From contig NZ_AQYG01000049.1 of assembly GCF_000380485.1 (NCBI RefSeq), positions 124,001 to 188,000 of the forward strand: a stretch of DNA of 64,000 bases. The letters are read 5' to 3'. Below the pieces are notes generated by a model. The model searched no databases and was not told the DNA's origin. It was given only the letters and a program-made list of their open reading frames with translations. The position numbers and the translations under genes are program-made. Origin of the DNA: Jongsikchunia kroppenstedtii DSM 45133. GTDB taxonomy: Bacteria > Actinomycetota > Actinomycetes > Mycobacteriales > Mycobacteriaceae. This document shows, piece by piece, positions 52,749 to 61,584 of this stretch; the first letter of the stretch is position 1; each line of letters opens with the position of its first letter.

Positions 52749-53179
52749 CCACCACGACCGACGCGCTGACCACCGCGCTCAATGCCGAGAACGCCGCGAT
52801 CTTCGCCTACGGCGTGGTCGCCGCCTACGCCGCGCCGTCGCGGGCGGCCGCCATCTCGGACGCGATCACCGAACATCGCGCCAACCGGCAGGCGCTGACC
52901 ACCGCGTTCAACGGCACCGGCGTGCCCGCGCCGCTCGCGGCCATCGGCTACACCCTGCCGCAGCCGGTGACCGATCCGACCTCCGCACTGCAGGTCGCGT
53001 TGACCGCCGAAACCGAGTGCGCCACCGCCTATCGCGCGCTGCTGGAGATCACCGATCGCCCGTCGGACCGCCAGCTGTCGGTGCCCGCGCTCACCGGCTG
53101 CGCCACCCGTGCAGCAAACTGGCGCCTGGCGCTGAAGATCTCGCCGGCCACGGTGGCGTTGCCCGGCAGCGGCAACTGA
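52745..53179 (+). CDS. DUF4439 ferritin-like domain protein
   Basis: The 144-residue cytoplasmic-looking protein begins LTTALNAENAAIFAYGVVAAYAAPSRAAAISDAITEHRANRQAL, with an E...E..H pattern typical of ferritin-like helices. A second repeat follows (LQVALTAETECATAYRALLEIT). DUF4439 proteins are short four-helix bundles found mainly in actinobacteria. It overlaps the lipoprotein gene by 4 bp, so the two are coupled and may form a complex, perhaps after joint export because this one has no signal of its own. The metal-binding role is inference. Confidence 0.87.
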   Translation: MTTTTDALTTALNAENAAIFAYGVVAAYAAPSRAAAISDAITEHRANRQALTTAFNGTGVPAPLAAIGYTLPQPVTDPTSALQVALTAETECATAYRALLEITDRPSDRQLSVPALTGCATRAANWRLALKISPATVALPGSGN

Positions 53180-53195
53180 TCGTCGTTTCACCCCC

Positions 53196-53262
53196 GAAAA
53201 CCTGACCAGAGCGCTGACTCATGCCCGTATTCGGTATGAATCCGCGCTCTGGTCAGGTTTTC
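53196..53262. terminator. Bidirectional terminator with 19-bp perfect arms
   Basis: 53196-53214 and 53244-53262 are perfect inverted copies (AAAACCTGACCAGAGCGC with one more base). The 29-base centre is itself partly palindromic. Each arm ends in four A or T residues, so both strands read hairpin-TTTT. It lies between the convergent DUF4439 and O-methyltransferase stops and fits a two-way intrinsic terminator. Confidence 0.85.
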
Positions 53263-53268
53263 AGGGCG

Positions 53269-53964
53269 CTACCGCACGACTGCCATCGCGAAACCATCCC
53301 AGCCCTTGGTGCCGACGGTCTGCACCGCGGTGGCGTCGACCCGCTCGTCCGACCCCAGCCACTCCAACGCCGCCCGCGTGCCGAGCGTCCGTTCGTCGTC
53401 GGTGTCCGGGTTGGCGGCGGCGCCGCGCCGAATCACGTTGTCCACCACGATGAGCGACCCCGGATGCGTCAGTGCCATCGACAACTCCAGGTAGTTCGCG
53501 TTGTTCTCCTTGTCGGCGTCGAGGAAGACGAAGTCGAAGGGGCCCGCGTTCTCCTCCGCCAGGGCCGCCAACGTGTCGAGTGCCGCGCCCACCCGGATCT
53601 CCACGCGGTCCCCGACATCCGCGCTGTCGATGTTCGACCGGGCGACCTCGGCGTGCCGCGGCTCGTATTCGCAGGTGATCACCGAGCCGTCGGCGCCGAC
53701 CCCGCGGGCCAGACAGATGGTGCTGAATCCGCCGAGCGTGCCGACCTCCAGGACGCGGCGCGCGCCGGTCGCGCGCACCAGCAGTCCCAGCATCTCGCCC
53801 TGCGCGCGCGACACGTCGATCGGCGGGAGCTCAGCGTCAGCGTTGGCGGCCAACGCGTGGTCGAGCGCCGGATCGGCGCCCAGCAGCGTGTCGACCAGGT
53901 ATTGATCGACGGCCAGCCAATCCGGGTCGATCGGGCGGGGTTCGGCAGACTTCGGGGTACTCAT
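53269..53964 (-). CDS. SAM-dependent O-methyltransferase (catechol/caffeoyl-CoA type)
   Basis: The 231-residue class-I methyltransferase has RRVLEVGTLGGFSTICLARG (SAM-binding motif I), VITCEYEPRH, DFVFLDADKENNANYLELSMAL (metal-binding aspartates) and LIVVDNVIRRG. It belongs to the divalent-metal-dependent Methyltransf_3 family, whose members methylate catechols and other small molecules; the substrate is not known. ATG 53964 begins the gene, and the stop abuts the bidirectional terminator. proS lies 17 bp upstream on the same strand, so they may be co-transcribed. Confidence 0.93.
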   Translation of the reverse strand: MSTPKSAEPRPIDPDWLAVDQYLVDTLLGADPALDHALAANADAELPPIDVSRAQGEMLGLLVRATGARRVLEVGTLGGFSTICLARGVGADGSVITCEYEPRHAEVARSNIDSADVGDRVEIRVGAALDTLAALAEENAGPFDFVFLDADKENNANYLELSMALTHPGSLIVVDNVIRRGAAANPDTDDERTLGTRAALEWLGSDERVDATAVQTVGTKGWDGFAMAVVR

Positions 53965-53981
53965 ACCGCCGAGTCTGCCCT

Positions 53982-55721
53982 TCAGTCGCGGACGATTCCA
54001 GCGATCGCCTCAGCGGCATCGGCCACCGGCAGCTCCGTGGCGCCCTCGGCGAAGCGGTCCCGCAGCTCGACGACGCCGTCGGCGTAACCGCGGCCGACCA
54101 CCACGACCGTTGGGATGCCCACCAGCTCGGCGTCCTTGAATTTCACGCCCGGCGAGGCCTTGCGGTCGTCCAGCAGCACCGAGACGCCCAGCGAGTCCAG
54201 TTCGGCAGCAAGGGATTCGGCCCCGTCGATGGCGGTCTGATCCTTGTTCGCGATCACCAGATGCACGTCGAACGGGCTCACCGACTTGGGCCAGCGCAGC
54301 CCCTTGTCGTCGTGATGCTGTTCGGCGATCACCGCGACCAGCCGCGAGACGCCGACACCGTACGACCCCTGGATGAGCCGGACCGGCTTGCCGTTCTCGC
54401 CGAGCACGTCGACCTCGAAGGCGTCGGTGTACTTCTGGCCGAGCTGGAAGATATGACCGATCTCGATGCCCCGGGCGGAGACCAGCGGGGTGCCGTCGGG
54501 GGCGAGGTCACCGTCACGGACCTCGGCGGCCTCGATGGTGCCGTCCGGGGTGAAGTCGCGGCCGCAGACCAGATCGACGACATGCTTGCCCTGCTCGTCG
54601 TCGCCGGTGATCCAGGCCGTGCCGTCGACCACGCGCGGGTCGACCAGGTAGCGAACCTCGTTGGCCTGCAGCGCCTTCGGTCCGATGTACCCGCGTACGA
54701 GGAACGGGTACTTGGCGAAGTCCGCATCTTCGAGCAGCTGCACCTCGGCCGGTTCCAGCGAGGCCTCGAGCCGTTTGAAATCGACCTCGCGGTCGCCGGG
54801 TACGCCCACGCCGAGCAGCTCCCATTCGGCGTCGTCGCCCAAGCGGGTCTTCACGAGGATGTTCTTCAGGGTGTCGCCGGCTGTGACCTCGCGATCCAAT
54901 GCCCCGTTGGCCCAGTCGACCAAGGTCGCGATGGTCGGGGTGTCGCCGGTGATGTGGCTGACGGCGGCCGGCAGTCCCTCGATCGGGCGGGATTCCGGCG
55001 CGGTCGTGATCACGGCCTCGACGTTGGCGGCGTAGCCGGTCTCGCTGCGGACGTAAGTGTCCTCGCCGACCTCGCTCACCGCGAGGAACTCCTCGGACGC
55101 GCTGCCGCCCATCGCACCGGAGGTCGCCTTGACGATCACGTACTCCACCGCGAGGCGCTCGAAGATCGCCTGGTAGGCCTCGCGATGGGCACTGTAGGAC
55201 GCCTTGGCACCCGCGTCGTCCAGGTCGAACGAGTACGAGTCCTTCATGATGAACTCGCGCCCGCGCAGGATGCCGGCGCGCGGCCGCTCCTCGTCCCGGT
55301 ACTTGGTCTGGATCTGGTACAGCGTGACCGGCAGGTCCTTGTACGACGAATATTCGCCCTTCACCAGCAGCGCGAACAGCTCCTCGTGGGTGGGCCCGAG
55401 CAGCATGTCGGAACCCTTGCGGTCCTTCAACCGGAACAGCGCGTCGCCGTACTCGTGCCAGCGATTGGTCTGCTCGTAGGGCTCGCGCGGCAGCAGTGCA
55501 GGCAGCGAGATCTCCTGCGCACCAATGCGATCCATCTCCTCGCGGACCACGTTCTCGACCGCGTGCAGGACCCGCAGCCCCAACGGCAGCCAGGTGTACA
55601 CGCCCGGCGCCACCCGGCGCACGTAACCGGCGCGGACCAGCAGCTTGTGGCTCGGGACCTCGGCGTCGGCGGGATCGTCGCGCAGGGTACGCAGGAACAG
55701 CTTGGACATGCGGGTAATCAC
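53982..55721 (-). CDS. proS: Prolyl-tRNA synthetase
   Basis: The 579-residue class-II synthetase charges tRNA-Pro. Motif 2 and 3 regions are visible ([46 protein letters not shown]). An editing insertion lies between them (about residues 220-400, with [15 protein letters not shown]), typical of the bacterial-type enzyme. The C-terminal anticodon-binding domain has [11 protein letters not shown] and [24 protein letters not shown] 55721 gives an [21 protein letters not shown] start, matching mycobacterial ProS; ATG 55709 is an alternative, and the frame to 56261 is too long. It is divergent from yaaA across 108 bp. Confidence 0.97.
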   Translation of the reverse strand: MITRMSKLFLRTLRDDPADAEVPSHKLLVRAGYVRRVAPGVYTWLPLGLRVLHAVENVVREEMDRIGAQEISLPALLPREPYEQTNRWHEYGDALFRLKDRKGSDMLLGPTHEELFALLVKGEYSSYKDLPVTLYQIQTKYRDEERPRAGILRGREFIMKDSYSFDLDDAGAKASYSAHREAYQAIFERLAVEYVIVKATSGAMGGSASEEFLAVSEVGEDTYVRSETGYAANVEAVITTAPESRPIEGLPAAVSHITGDTPTIATLVDWANGALDREVTAGDTLKNILVKTRLGDDAEWELLGVGVPGDREVDFKRLEASLEPAEVQLLEDADFAKYPFLVRGYIGPKALQANEVRYLVDPRVVDGTAWITGDDEQGKHVVDLVCGRDFTPDGTIEAAEVRDGDLAPDGTPLVSARGIEIGHIFQLGQKYTDAFEVDVLGENGKPVRLIQGSYGVGVSRLVAVIAEQHHDDKGLRWPKSVSPFDVHLVIANKDQTAIDGAESLAAELDSLGVSVLLDDRKASPGVKFKDAELVGIPTVVVVGRGYADGVVELRDRFAEGATELPVADAAEAIAGIVRD

Positions 55722-55829
55722 GGTTGACCAGCATATGGGCAGTAGGCCCTGGCCGAAAATCAATTGCCGGTGCGGCGACCCTCCGCCGTTCACCGACGAC
55801 CCGCGACGGTCGCGATAGGCTCTGCGACC

Positions 55830-56585
55830 GTGCTGATTCTGCTGCCCCCGTCCGAGACCAAGGCCGACGGCGGCGACGGTGCTCCCCTCGACCTGGACGC
55901 GCTGTCGTTCCCCGAGCTCACCGCGATCCGCCGCAAGCTCGCCGACGTGCTGGTCCGGCTCGCCGCGAAGCCGGAGCTGAGCCAGAAGTGGCTGGGCCTG
56001 AGCAAGTCTCAGCGCGGCGAGATCGACCGCAATGCCGCACTGTGGACCACCGGCACCCGGCCCGCCATCGAGCGGTACACCGGCGTTCTCTACGACGCCT
56101 TCGACTACGGCTCGCTGAGCAAGGCCGACCGAGTCCTGGTCGCCGAGCGGGTCGGTATCGGCTCCGCGCTGTTCGGCGCGACCCGCGCCGCCGACCCGAT
56201 CCCCGGCTACCGGCTCTCGGGCGGAAACAAGCTGCCGCGACTGGGAACGCTTGGCTCGCAATGGAAGCCGAAGCTGACCATGGTGCTGTCGGCGGCCGAC
56301 GATGTGGTGATCGATCTGCGATCAGGTGTGTACCAGCAGCTCGGACCGGTGCCCGGCGCCATCACCGTCCAGGTGCTGACCGAGGCGGCGGACGGCAGCC
56401 GCAGCGTCGTCAGCCATTTCAACAAGCATCACAAGGGGCTGATCGCGCGATCGCTGGCCACCTCGTCGGCGGCACCCGCGACCATCGACGAGATCGCCAA
56501 GGTGGTCGCCGACGGTCGGCCGGGGACGAGGGGCCAGCGCGTGGAGATCGCGTCGGACACCCAGCTGGTCGTGCTGACCGACTGA
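55830..56585 (+). CDS. yaaA: YaaA-family (UPF0246) peroxide stress protein
   Basis: The 251-residue protein starts [16 protein letters not shown], the hallmark of the YaaA family, and continues with [20 protein letters not shown] and [24 protein letters not shown]. coli YaaA lowers free iron and DNA damage under peroxide stress. GTG 55830 matches the family start exactly; the longer frame from 55764 is rejected. It ends just before a composite palindromic repeat that faces the convergent MFS gene. Confidence 0.92.
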   Translation: MLILLPPSETKADGGDGAPLDLDALSFPELTAIRRKLADVLVRLAAKPELSQKWLGLSKSQRGEIDRNAALWTTGTRPAIERYTGVLYDAFDYGSLSKADRVLVAERVGIGSALFGATRAADPIPGYRLSGGNKLPRLGTLGSQWKPKLTMVLSAADDVVIDLRSGVYQQLGPVPGAITVQVLTEAADGSRSVVSHFNKHHKGLIARSLATSSAAPATIDEIAKVVADGRPGTRGQRVEIASDTQLVVLTD

Positions 56586-56599
56586 CGTGAATTCCGATC

Positions 56600-56717
56600 C
56601 ACACCAGAAATCCGCGCCGGTTCTGTGGATCCGCGCCGGTTGTAGGTGGCGCGGATCCACAGAACTGGCGCGGATTTCGGTCAGCGTGGCGGGAAGCGGC
56701 GCGGATTTCGGTGTGGG
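56600..56717. repeat. Composite inverted repeat between convergent yaaA and MFS genes
   Basis: 56607-56637 and 56648-56678 are 31-base inverted copies with one mismatch around a 10-base loop. A third copy of the GGCGCGGATTTC end lies at 56698-56709. With GGTGTGG after it, this forms a second inverted partner of 56600-56618. No T-run is present, but such a stem should stop transcription from both sides. The three-fold use of the same motif suggests duplication of a repeat unit, possibly one scattered in the genome. Confidence 0.85.
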
Positions 56718-56723
56718 TTGCGG

Positions 56724-58211
56724 TCAGTCGCCGAGACCGGTGTTGGCCTGATCCTGGGCCGCCTGGCCCTCCGCGACCTCGTCCGGAGTGAACCGCATGA
56801 ACAGCACGACGATGCCCGCGAGCACCGCGATGCCGGCGCAGGCCGCGAACGCGACGCCGTAGCCGCTGGCCTGGGCCGCGAGCTGCTCGGCGTTCATCTC
56901 CTTCACCGGCGCGGTGGTGCCGCCCTTGGACAGCGCACGCGAGGTCACCATCGCCCCGACGATCACCAGACCGATCGCACCGCCGAGATTCTGCGCGACC
57001 TGTGCCAGCGCGGTCAGCGGGCCGATCTCGGTCGGCCGGACGCCGGCCACCACCGACAGCGTCAGCGGGATGACGGCGAATCCGACACCGAATCCGACGA
57101 CCGCGACCGTCAGCCCGATATCCGGCAGATACGGCGGATGCTTCGATGAGATCGACGCGGCGTAGACGCACGACCACAGGATGATCGCGCCGCCGACCAT
57201 CACCAGCCACCGCGGGCTGAAACGCAGCGACAGCTTGGAGGCGATGGCCGCCGCGATGCCGAGCCCGAAGGCGAAGGGCACCACCGACAGCCCGCTCTCG
57301 ACCGGGCTGTACTTCAGGATCCCCTGCAGGAACTGGGAGATGAAGACGGCCATGCACATCATGATCGCGCCGGCCAGCAGGATCGCCATCAGCGCGGCGA
57401 CCCGGCTGGGGTTGCTGAAGAGTTCAAACGGCAGGATCGGATGGGTGGCCTTGCGCTGCACGAGCAGGAACCACGCCAGGGCGATTGCGGCCAGCACGAA
57501 CGACACGACAACCACCGGCTGCGACCAGCCGTTCGGCCCCTCGCTCACCGCGAGCACGAGCAGCGTGCAGCCGACAGTGGCGAGGATCGCCCCCTTGACG
57601 TCCAGGGCCAGCCGCTCGCCCTGCGACTCGCGCAGGAACATCACCGCGCCGACTGCCACCAGGACACCGATCGGCACGTTGATCCAGAACACCAGGCGCC
57701 AGGTGATCTCGGTGAGCACGCCGCCTGCGATCAGCCCGGCGACCGAGCCGACGCCGGTCATCGCGGCGTACACCGCGAACGCCTGGTTGCGGGCCTTGCC
57801 CGGGGTATAGGTGGTCGCCAAAAGCGCCATCGCCGTCGGGGCCGCGATGGCCGCCGACGCGCCTTGCAGGCCGCGACCGACGATCAGGCTGTACTGATCC
57901 CAGGCCGAACCGCAGAGCAGCGAGGTCAGGGTGAAGGCGGTTACGCCGACGACGAACATCCGCTTGCGGCCAAAGGTGTCGCCGAGCCGTCCGCCCAGCA
58001 GCATCAGGCCGCCGAACGCCAGCACATAGGCGGTGATCACCCACTTGCTGGTCGACTCGCTCATCGACAGCGCGTCCTGAATGCGCGGCAGGGCCAGCGC
58101 GGCCACGGTCCCGTCGAGGACGACGAGCAGCTGCATCCCGCCGAGCACGAAGATCGGCGGGCCGAAGACCTTGTCCCGGGTTGCGGGCTGCGCCGACTGC
58201 ATGGCCGTCAC
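56724..58211 (-). CDS. MFS multidrug-type efflux transporter, DHA2 (14-helix) family
   Basis: The integral membrane protein of about 495 residues has 14 hydrophobic segments. It shows motif A GGRLGDTFGRKRMFV after helix 2, motif-C-like GVGSVAGLIAGGVLTEI in helix 5 and LDGTVAALALPRIQDAL in helix 1, all typical of the EmrB/QacA group of proton-coupled drug exporters. The substrate is unknown. GTG 58211 is chosen because AGAGGA lies about six bases upstream; TTG 58322 (overlapping cysG) and ATG 58202 are alternatives. It follows cysG on the same strand by 91 bp. The C-terminus is acidic and Gln/Ala-rich. Confidence 0.93.
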   Translation of the reverse strand: MTAMQSAQPATRDKVFGPPIFVLGGMQLLVVLDGTVAALALPRIQDALSMSESTSKWVITAYVLAFGGLMLLGGRLGDTFGRKRMFVVGVTAFTLTSLLCGSAWDQYSLIVGRGLQGASAAIAAPTAMALLATTYTPGKARNQAFAVYAAMTGVGSVAGLIAGGVLTEITWRLVFWINVPIGVLVAVGAVMFLRESQGERLALDVKGAILATVGCTLLVLAVSEGPNGWSQPVVVVSFVLAAIALAWFLLVQRKATHPILPFELFSNPSRVAALMAILLAGAIMMCMAVFISQFLQGILKYSPVESGLSVVPFAFGLGIAAAIASKLSLRFSPRWLVMVGGAIILWSCVYAASISSKHPPYLPDIGLTVAVVGFGVGFAVIPLTLSVVAGVRPTEIGPLTALAQVAQNLGGAIGLVIVGAMVTSRALSKGGTTAPVKEMNAEQLAAQASGYGVAFAACAGIAVLAGIVVLFMRFTPDEVAEGQAAQDQANTGLGD

Positions 58212-58302
58212 GAAATCCTCTGCCACGGGGTCAGCTGCATCGACGTCATCCGCATGGACGACGTCATCGGGGGGAAAGTCACGAAGATCTACGGTACAGG
58301 GA

Positions 58303-59520
58303 TCAACGGCGCAGCCCGGCAACCGGACCGATGACCACGATGGCCGGGGGCTGCACTTGCGCCTGCTCAGCGGCGTCGGCGGCGGCCGCCAGGGTCGTCC
58401 GGGTCACCCGCTGCGTCGGCAGCGTGCCGTTCTCGATGATCGCCACCGGGGTGTCGGCAGCCCGGCCGCCGGCCATCAACGCGTCGGCGAACTTCTCGAT
58501 GCGGGCGACGGCCATCATCAGCACGACGGTGCCGCTCATCCGGCCGATCGCATCCCAGTCGACGAGCGAATCGGGGTGGTCGGGCGCGACATGTCCGGAG
58601 ACGATGACCACCTCGTGAGTGACGCCGCGATGCGTGACCGGGACGTCCGCGGCCGCGGGCGCCGCGATGGCGCTGCTGATGCCCGGCACCACCGTCACCG
58701 GGATGCCCGCCTCGGCGCAGGCCTGCACTTCTTCGAAACCGCGTCCATAGACGAATGGATCACCGCCCTTGAGGCGGACAACGAACTTGCCGGCCTTGGC
58801 GCGGTCGATCAACACATCGTTGATCGCTTGCTGCGCCATCGCCCGGCCGTAGGGCACCTTCGCGGCGTCGATCAGTTCGACGGACGGGCCGAGCCGGTCG
58901 AGCAGCTCACCCGGCGCCAACCGGTCGGCGACCACGACGTCGGCCTGACTCAGCAGCCGGCGGCCGCGCACGGTGATCAGATCGGGATCGCCGGGGCCGC
59001 CGCCGACCAGCGCGACGCCGGCCGGATGCGGCTCGGCCGCATCGGTAAGCCCTGCGTCCGCCAGGCCGTCGCCGGCCAGCGCGGCACCGATCGCCGATCG
59101 CACCGCCGCGCTGCGGCGATGGTCGCCGGAGGCGAGCACGCCGACCGTCAGTCCGTCGTGGCGCACGGTGGCCGGCGTGACAGCCGAGCCCTCGGCCGCG
59201 AGATCCGTTCGGACACAGAAGATTCGTCGACCATCCGCCTCGGCGACGACCTGGGCGTTGACCGCCGGGTCGTCGGTCGCGGCGATCGCGTACCAGGCGC
59301 CGTCGAGGTCGCCCTCGGCATACCGGCGCCGGTGCACGGTGACGCCCGGGAACGACTCCACGGTCGGCGTCACCTCCGGCGAGATGATGTGAATGTCGGC
59401 GCCGGAGGCCGCAAGGACGGCCAGCCGGCGCGCCACCACCGAGCCACCGCCGACCACGACGACGCGGCGGCCCCGCAGGGCGAGGCCCACCAGATAGTGA
59501 TCGCTCCGGGGTTCGGTCAT
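58303..59520 (-). CDS. cysG: Bifunctional precorrin-2 dehydrogenase / uroporphyrinogen-III C-methyltransferase
   Basis: The 405-residue protein joins two activities. The N-terminal NAD-binding domain (LRGRRVVVVGGGSVVARRLAVL, about 1-150) oxidises precorrin-2. The C-terminal SUMT domain (VALVGGGPGDPDLITVRGRRLL, VVVADRLAP, VVRLKGGDPFVYGRGFEE, TVVPGISSAIAAPA) methylates uroporphyrinogen III. It matches the length and position of M. tuberculosis Rv2847c and feeds sirohaem and cobalamin synthesis. ATG 59520 lies 14 bp after the cobB stop; the frame extending to 59928 overlaps cobB and is rejected. Confidence 0.95.
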   Translation of the reverse strand: MTEPRSDHYLVGLALRGRRVVVVGGGSVVARRLAVLAASGADIHIISPEVTPTVESFPGVTVHRRRYAEGDLDGAWYAIAATDDPAVNAQVVAEADGRRIFCVRTDLAAEGSAVTPATVRHDGLTVGVLASGDHRRSAAVRSAIGAALAGDGLADAGLTDAAEPHPAGVALVGGGPGDPDLITVRGRRLLSQADVVVADRLAPGELLDRLGPSVELIDAAKVPYGRAMAQQAINDVLIDRAKAGKFVVRLKGGDPFVYGRGFEEVQACAEAGIPVTVVPGISSAIAAPAAADVPVTHRGVTHEVVIVSGHVAPDHPDSLVDWDAIGRMSGTVVLMMAVARIEKFADALMAGGRAADTPVAIIENGTLPTQRVTRTTLAAAADAAEQAQVQPPAIVVIGPVAGLRR

Positions 59521-59534
59521 GGGGAAAACCGTAC

Positions 59535-60950
59535 CTAGTGGCCGTCGACGGCCGCGATGTCGCCTGGCCGCGCCGCGAATTCGGCTGCCGCGGCGACGAA
59601 TCTGCCGACGGCGTGCGGCACCGCCGCCGGGTGGACATGCAGGTACGACGCATGGACGCCGCCGTGCACCACGCCCTCGGTCCGCGCCGCCCCGTCCCGC
59701 CAGCCCCAGGCCGGCGCCACCGCGGCGTCGGCCATCGGTTGGATACCGGTGCGATGGAATTCGTGACCGGTGACACGTTCGCCCACGCGAAACAGTGCGG
59801 AGTCCGTCACGGCGACGGCGTCGCGATAGCCCAGCGTCAGTCGGCTGCCGAAATGTCCGTGGATCGACAGTACCCCGGACATCGGGCTGCCATCGAGTTC
59901 CGTACCCAGGTACAGCAATCCGGCGCACTCGGCGTGGATCGGCACCCCGCGGTCCGCGGCCCGCCGAATGTCGCGCCGCAGTGGATCATTCGCCGACAGC
60001 TCGGCGGCATGCACCTCCGGGAACCCGCCGCCGATGACGATGCCCGCGGCATCGTCCGGCAGCCGGTCCCGGAGCGGATCGAAGGTCACGATCTCCGCGC
60101 CCGCCGCCGCCAGCAGCTCGCCGTGCTCGGCGTAGGAGAAGGTGAAGGCCGGTCCCCCGGCGACCGCGATCCGCGGACGTGTTGTGGGCGCGGCGAATTC
60201 GTCGCCGAGCGCGGTCCGCGGATTCCAGGGTGCGACATCGGCGACGCGGCTGTCGGCCGCCGCGACGATGGCGTCGAGATCGAGTTCGGCGCGCGCCACC
60301 TCGACCATGGCGGCGACCGCATCGATCCCCTGCTGCACTTGCTCGGCCGCGGGGACCAGCCCCAGATGTCGCGACGGCAGCGTCATCGCCGGATCGCGGC
60401 GCACCACCCCGAAGACCGCCATACCGGCGCGCTCGCAGGCGTCGCGCAGCACCGCCTCGTGACGTTCGGATCCGACGCGGTTGAGGATGACGCCGACGAC
60501 CCGGACCGAGCTCGCATAGCCGACCAGGCCCTGCAGCACGGCGGCGAGCGTGTGGCCATGGCCCGAGCCGTCGACGACGAGAATCACCGGGGCGCCGAGG
60601 ATTTCGGCCACCTGGGCGGTCGAACCTGCCGCGATCGGTGCGCGGTCGCCGGGGATGATGCGACCGTCGAACAGCCCCATCACCCCTTCGATGATCGCGA
60701 TATCGCAGCCCGCGCTCCCCGATTTGTACAGCGGCGCAACGGTATCCGCACCCACCAGTACCGGATCGAGGTTGCGGCCCACCCGATCGGCGGCGACGGC
60801 GTGGTAGCTGGGATCGATGTAGTCGGGTCCCACCTTGAACGGCGCCACGCGATGACCGGCGGCCCGCAAGGCGCCCATCAGGCCGGTGGACAGTGTCGTC
60901 TTACCGCTGCCCGACGCCGGGGCGGCGAGCACCACGGCCGGAACTACCAC
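59535..60950 (-). CDS. cobB: Cobyrinate (hydrogenobyrinate) a,c-diamide synthase
   Basis: CobB amidates carboxylates a and c of the corrin ring with ATP and glutamine. The 471-residue protein begins with the P-loop PAVVLAAPASGSGKTTLSTGLMGALR and GPDYIDPSYH. Its C-terminal type-1 glutamine amidotransferase domain has the cysteine in HAECAGLLYLG and a downstream GHEFHRT histidine. GTG 60950 overlaps the cobO stop by 7 bp, so cobO, cobB and cysG form one operon, as in M. tuberculosis (Rv2849c-Rv2847c). Confidence 0.95.
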   Translation of the reverse strand: MVVPAVVLAAPASGSGKTTLSTGLMGALRAAGHRVAPFKVGPDYIDPSYHAVAADRVGRNLDPVLVGADTVAPLYKSGSAGCDIAIIEGVMGLFDGRIIPGDRAPIAAGSTAQVAEILGAPVILVVDGSGHGHTLAAVLQGLVGYASSVRVVGVILNRVGSERHEAVLRDACERAGMAVFGVVRRDPAMTLPSRHLGLVPAAEQVQQGIDAVAAMVEVARAELDLDAIVAAADSRVADVAPWNPRTALGDEFAAPTTRPRIAVAGGPAFTFSYAEHGELLAAAGAEIVTFDPLRDRLPDDAAGIVIGGGFPEVHAAELSANDPLRRDIRRAADRGVPIHAECAGLLYLGTELDGSPMSGVLSIHGHFGSRLTLGYRDAVAVTDSALFRVGERVTGHEFHRTGIQPMADAAVAPAWGWRDGAARTEGVVHGGVHASYLHVHPAAVPHAVGRFVAAAAEFAARPGDIAAVDGH

Positions 60951-61558
60951 TCGATGCCCTTCTGGCCCTTGCGTCCCGCATCCATCGGATGCTTGTGCTT
61001 GGTCATCTCGGTGACCAGATCGGCCGCATCCATCAGCGCCGGCGGTGCATCACGACCGGTGATCACGACATGCTGGCGCCCCGGCCGCCCCCGCAGCGTC
61101 TCGACGACCTCGTCGGTGTCGATCCAGCCCCACTTGAGCGGATAGGTGAACTCGTCGAGCACGTAGAAGTCGTGCTCCTCGGCCGCGAGACGTCGCTTGA
61201 TCTCCTGCCACCCCGCCAAGGCCTGCGCCGCATGGTCGGTTTCGGTATCACCGTGCTTGATCCACGACCAGCCCGAGCCCATCTTGTGCCACTGCACCGC
61301 GGCGCCTTCACCGGTCTCGTCGTGCAGCCGCCCGAGCGCGGTCAGCGCGGTCTCCTCGCCGACCCGCCACTTGGCGCTCTTGACGAACTGGAAGACCCCG
61401 ATCGACAGCCCCGCATTCCAGGCGCGCATGGCCATGCCGAACGCCGCCGTCGACTTGCCCTTTCCGGCGCCGGTATGGACCGCCAGCACCGGCTGATTAC
61501 GGCGCTGCCGGGTGGTGAGCCCGTCGTCGGGCACGGTTTCGGGGACTCCCTGCGGCAC
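60944..61558 (-). CDS. cobO: Cob(I)yrinic acid a,c-diamide adenosyltransferase
   Basis: The 204-residue CobA/CobO/BtuR-type enzyme adds the adenosyl ligand to cobalt. It shows the P-loop VLAVHTGAGKGKSTAAFGMAMRAW, QFVKSAKW, the DEF-type motif in DFYVLDEFTYPLKWGW and VVITGRDAP. GTG 61558 has AGGAGG six bases upstream. It lies 26 bp after the magnesium chelatase-like gene. The C-terminal DLVTEMTKHKHPMDAGRKGQKGIEW is the normal family ending. Confidence 0.95.
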   Translation of the reverse strand: MPQGVPETVPDDGLTTRQRRNQPVLAVHTGAGKGKSTAAFGMAMRAWNAGLSIGVFQFVKSAKWRVGEETALTALGRLHDETGEGAAVQWHKMGSGWSWIKHGDTETDHAAQALAGWQEIKRRLAAEEHDFYVLDEFTYPLKWGWIDTDEVVETLRGRPGRQHVVITGRDAPPALMDAADLVTEMTKHKHPMDAGRKGQKGIEW

Positions 61559-61584
61559 GGCTTCCTCCTGTGGGTCAGCCGGGC

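Noticed and set aside
55722-56261. A 180-residue N-terminal extension of ProS
   Set aside because: It overlaps most of the divergent yaaA gene and has no similarity to synthetase domains. Mycobacterial ProS starts at the ITRMS position.
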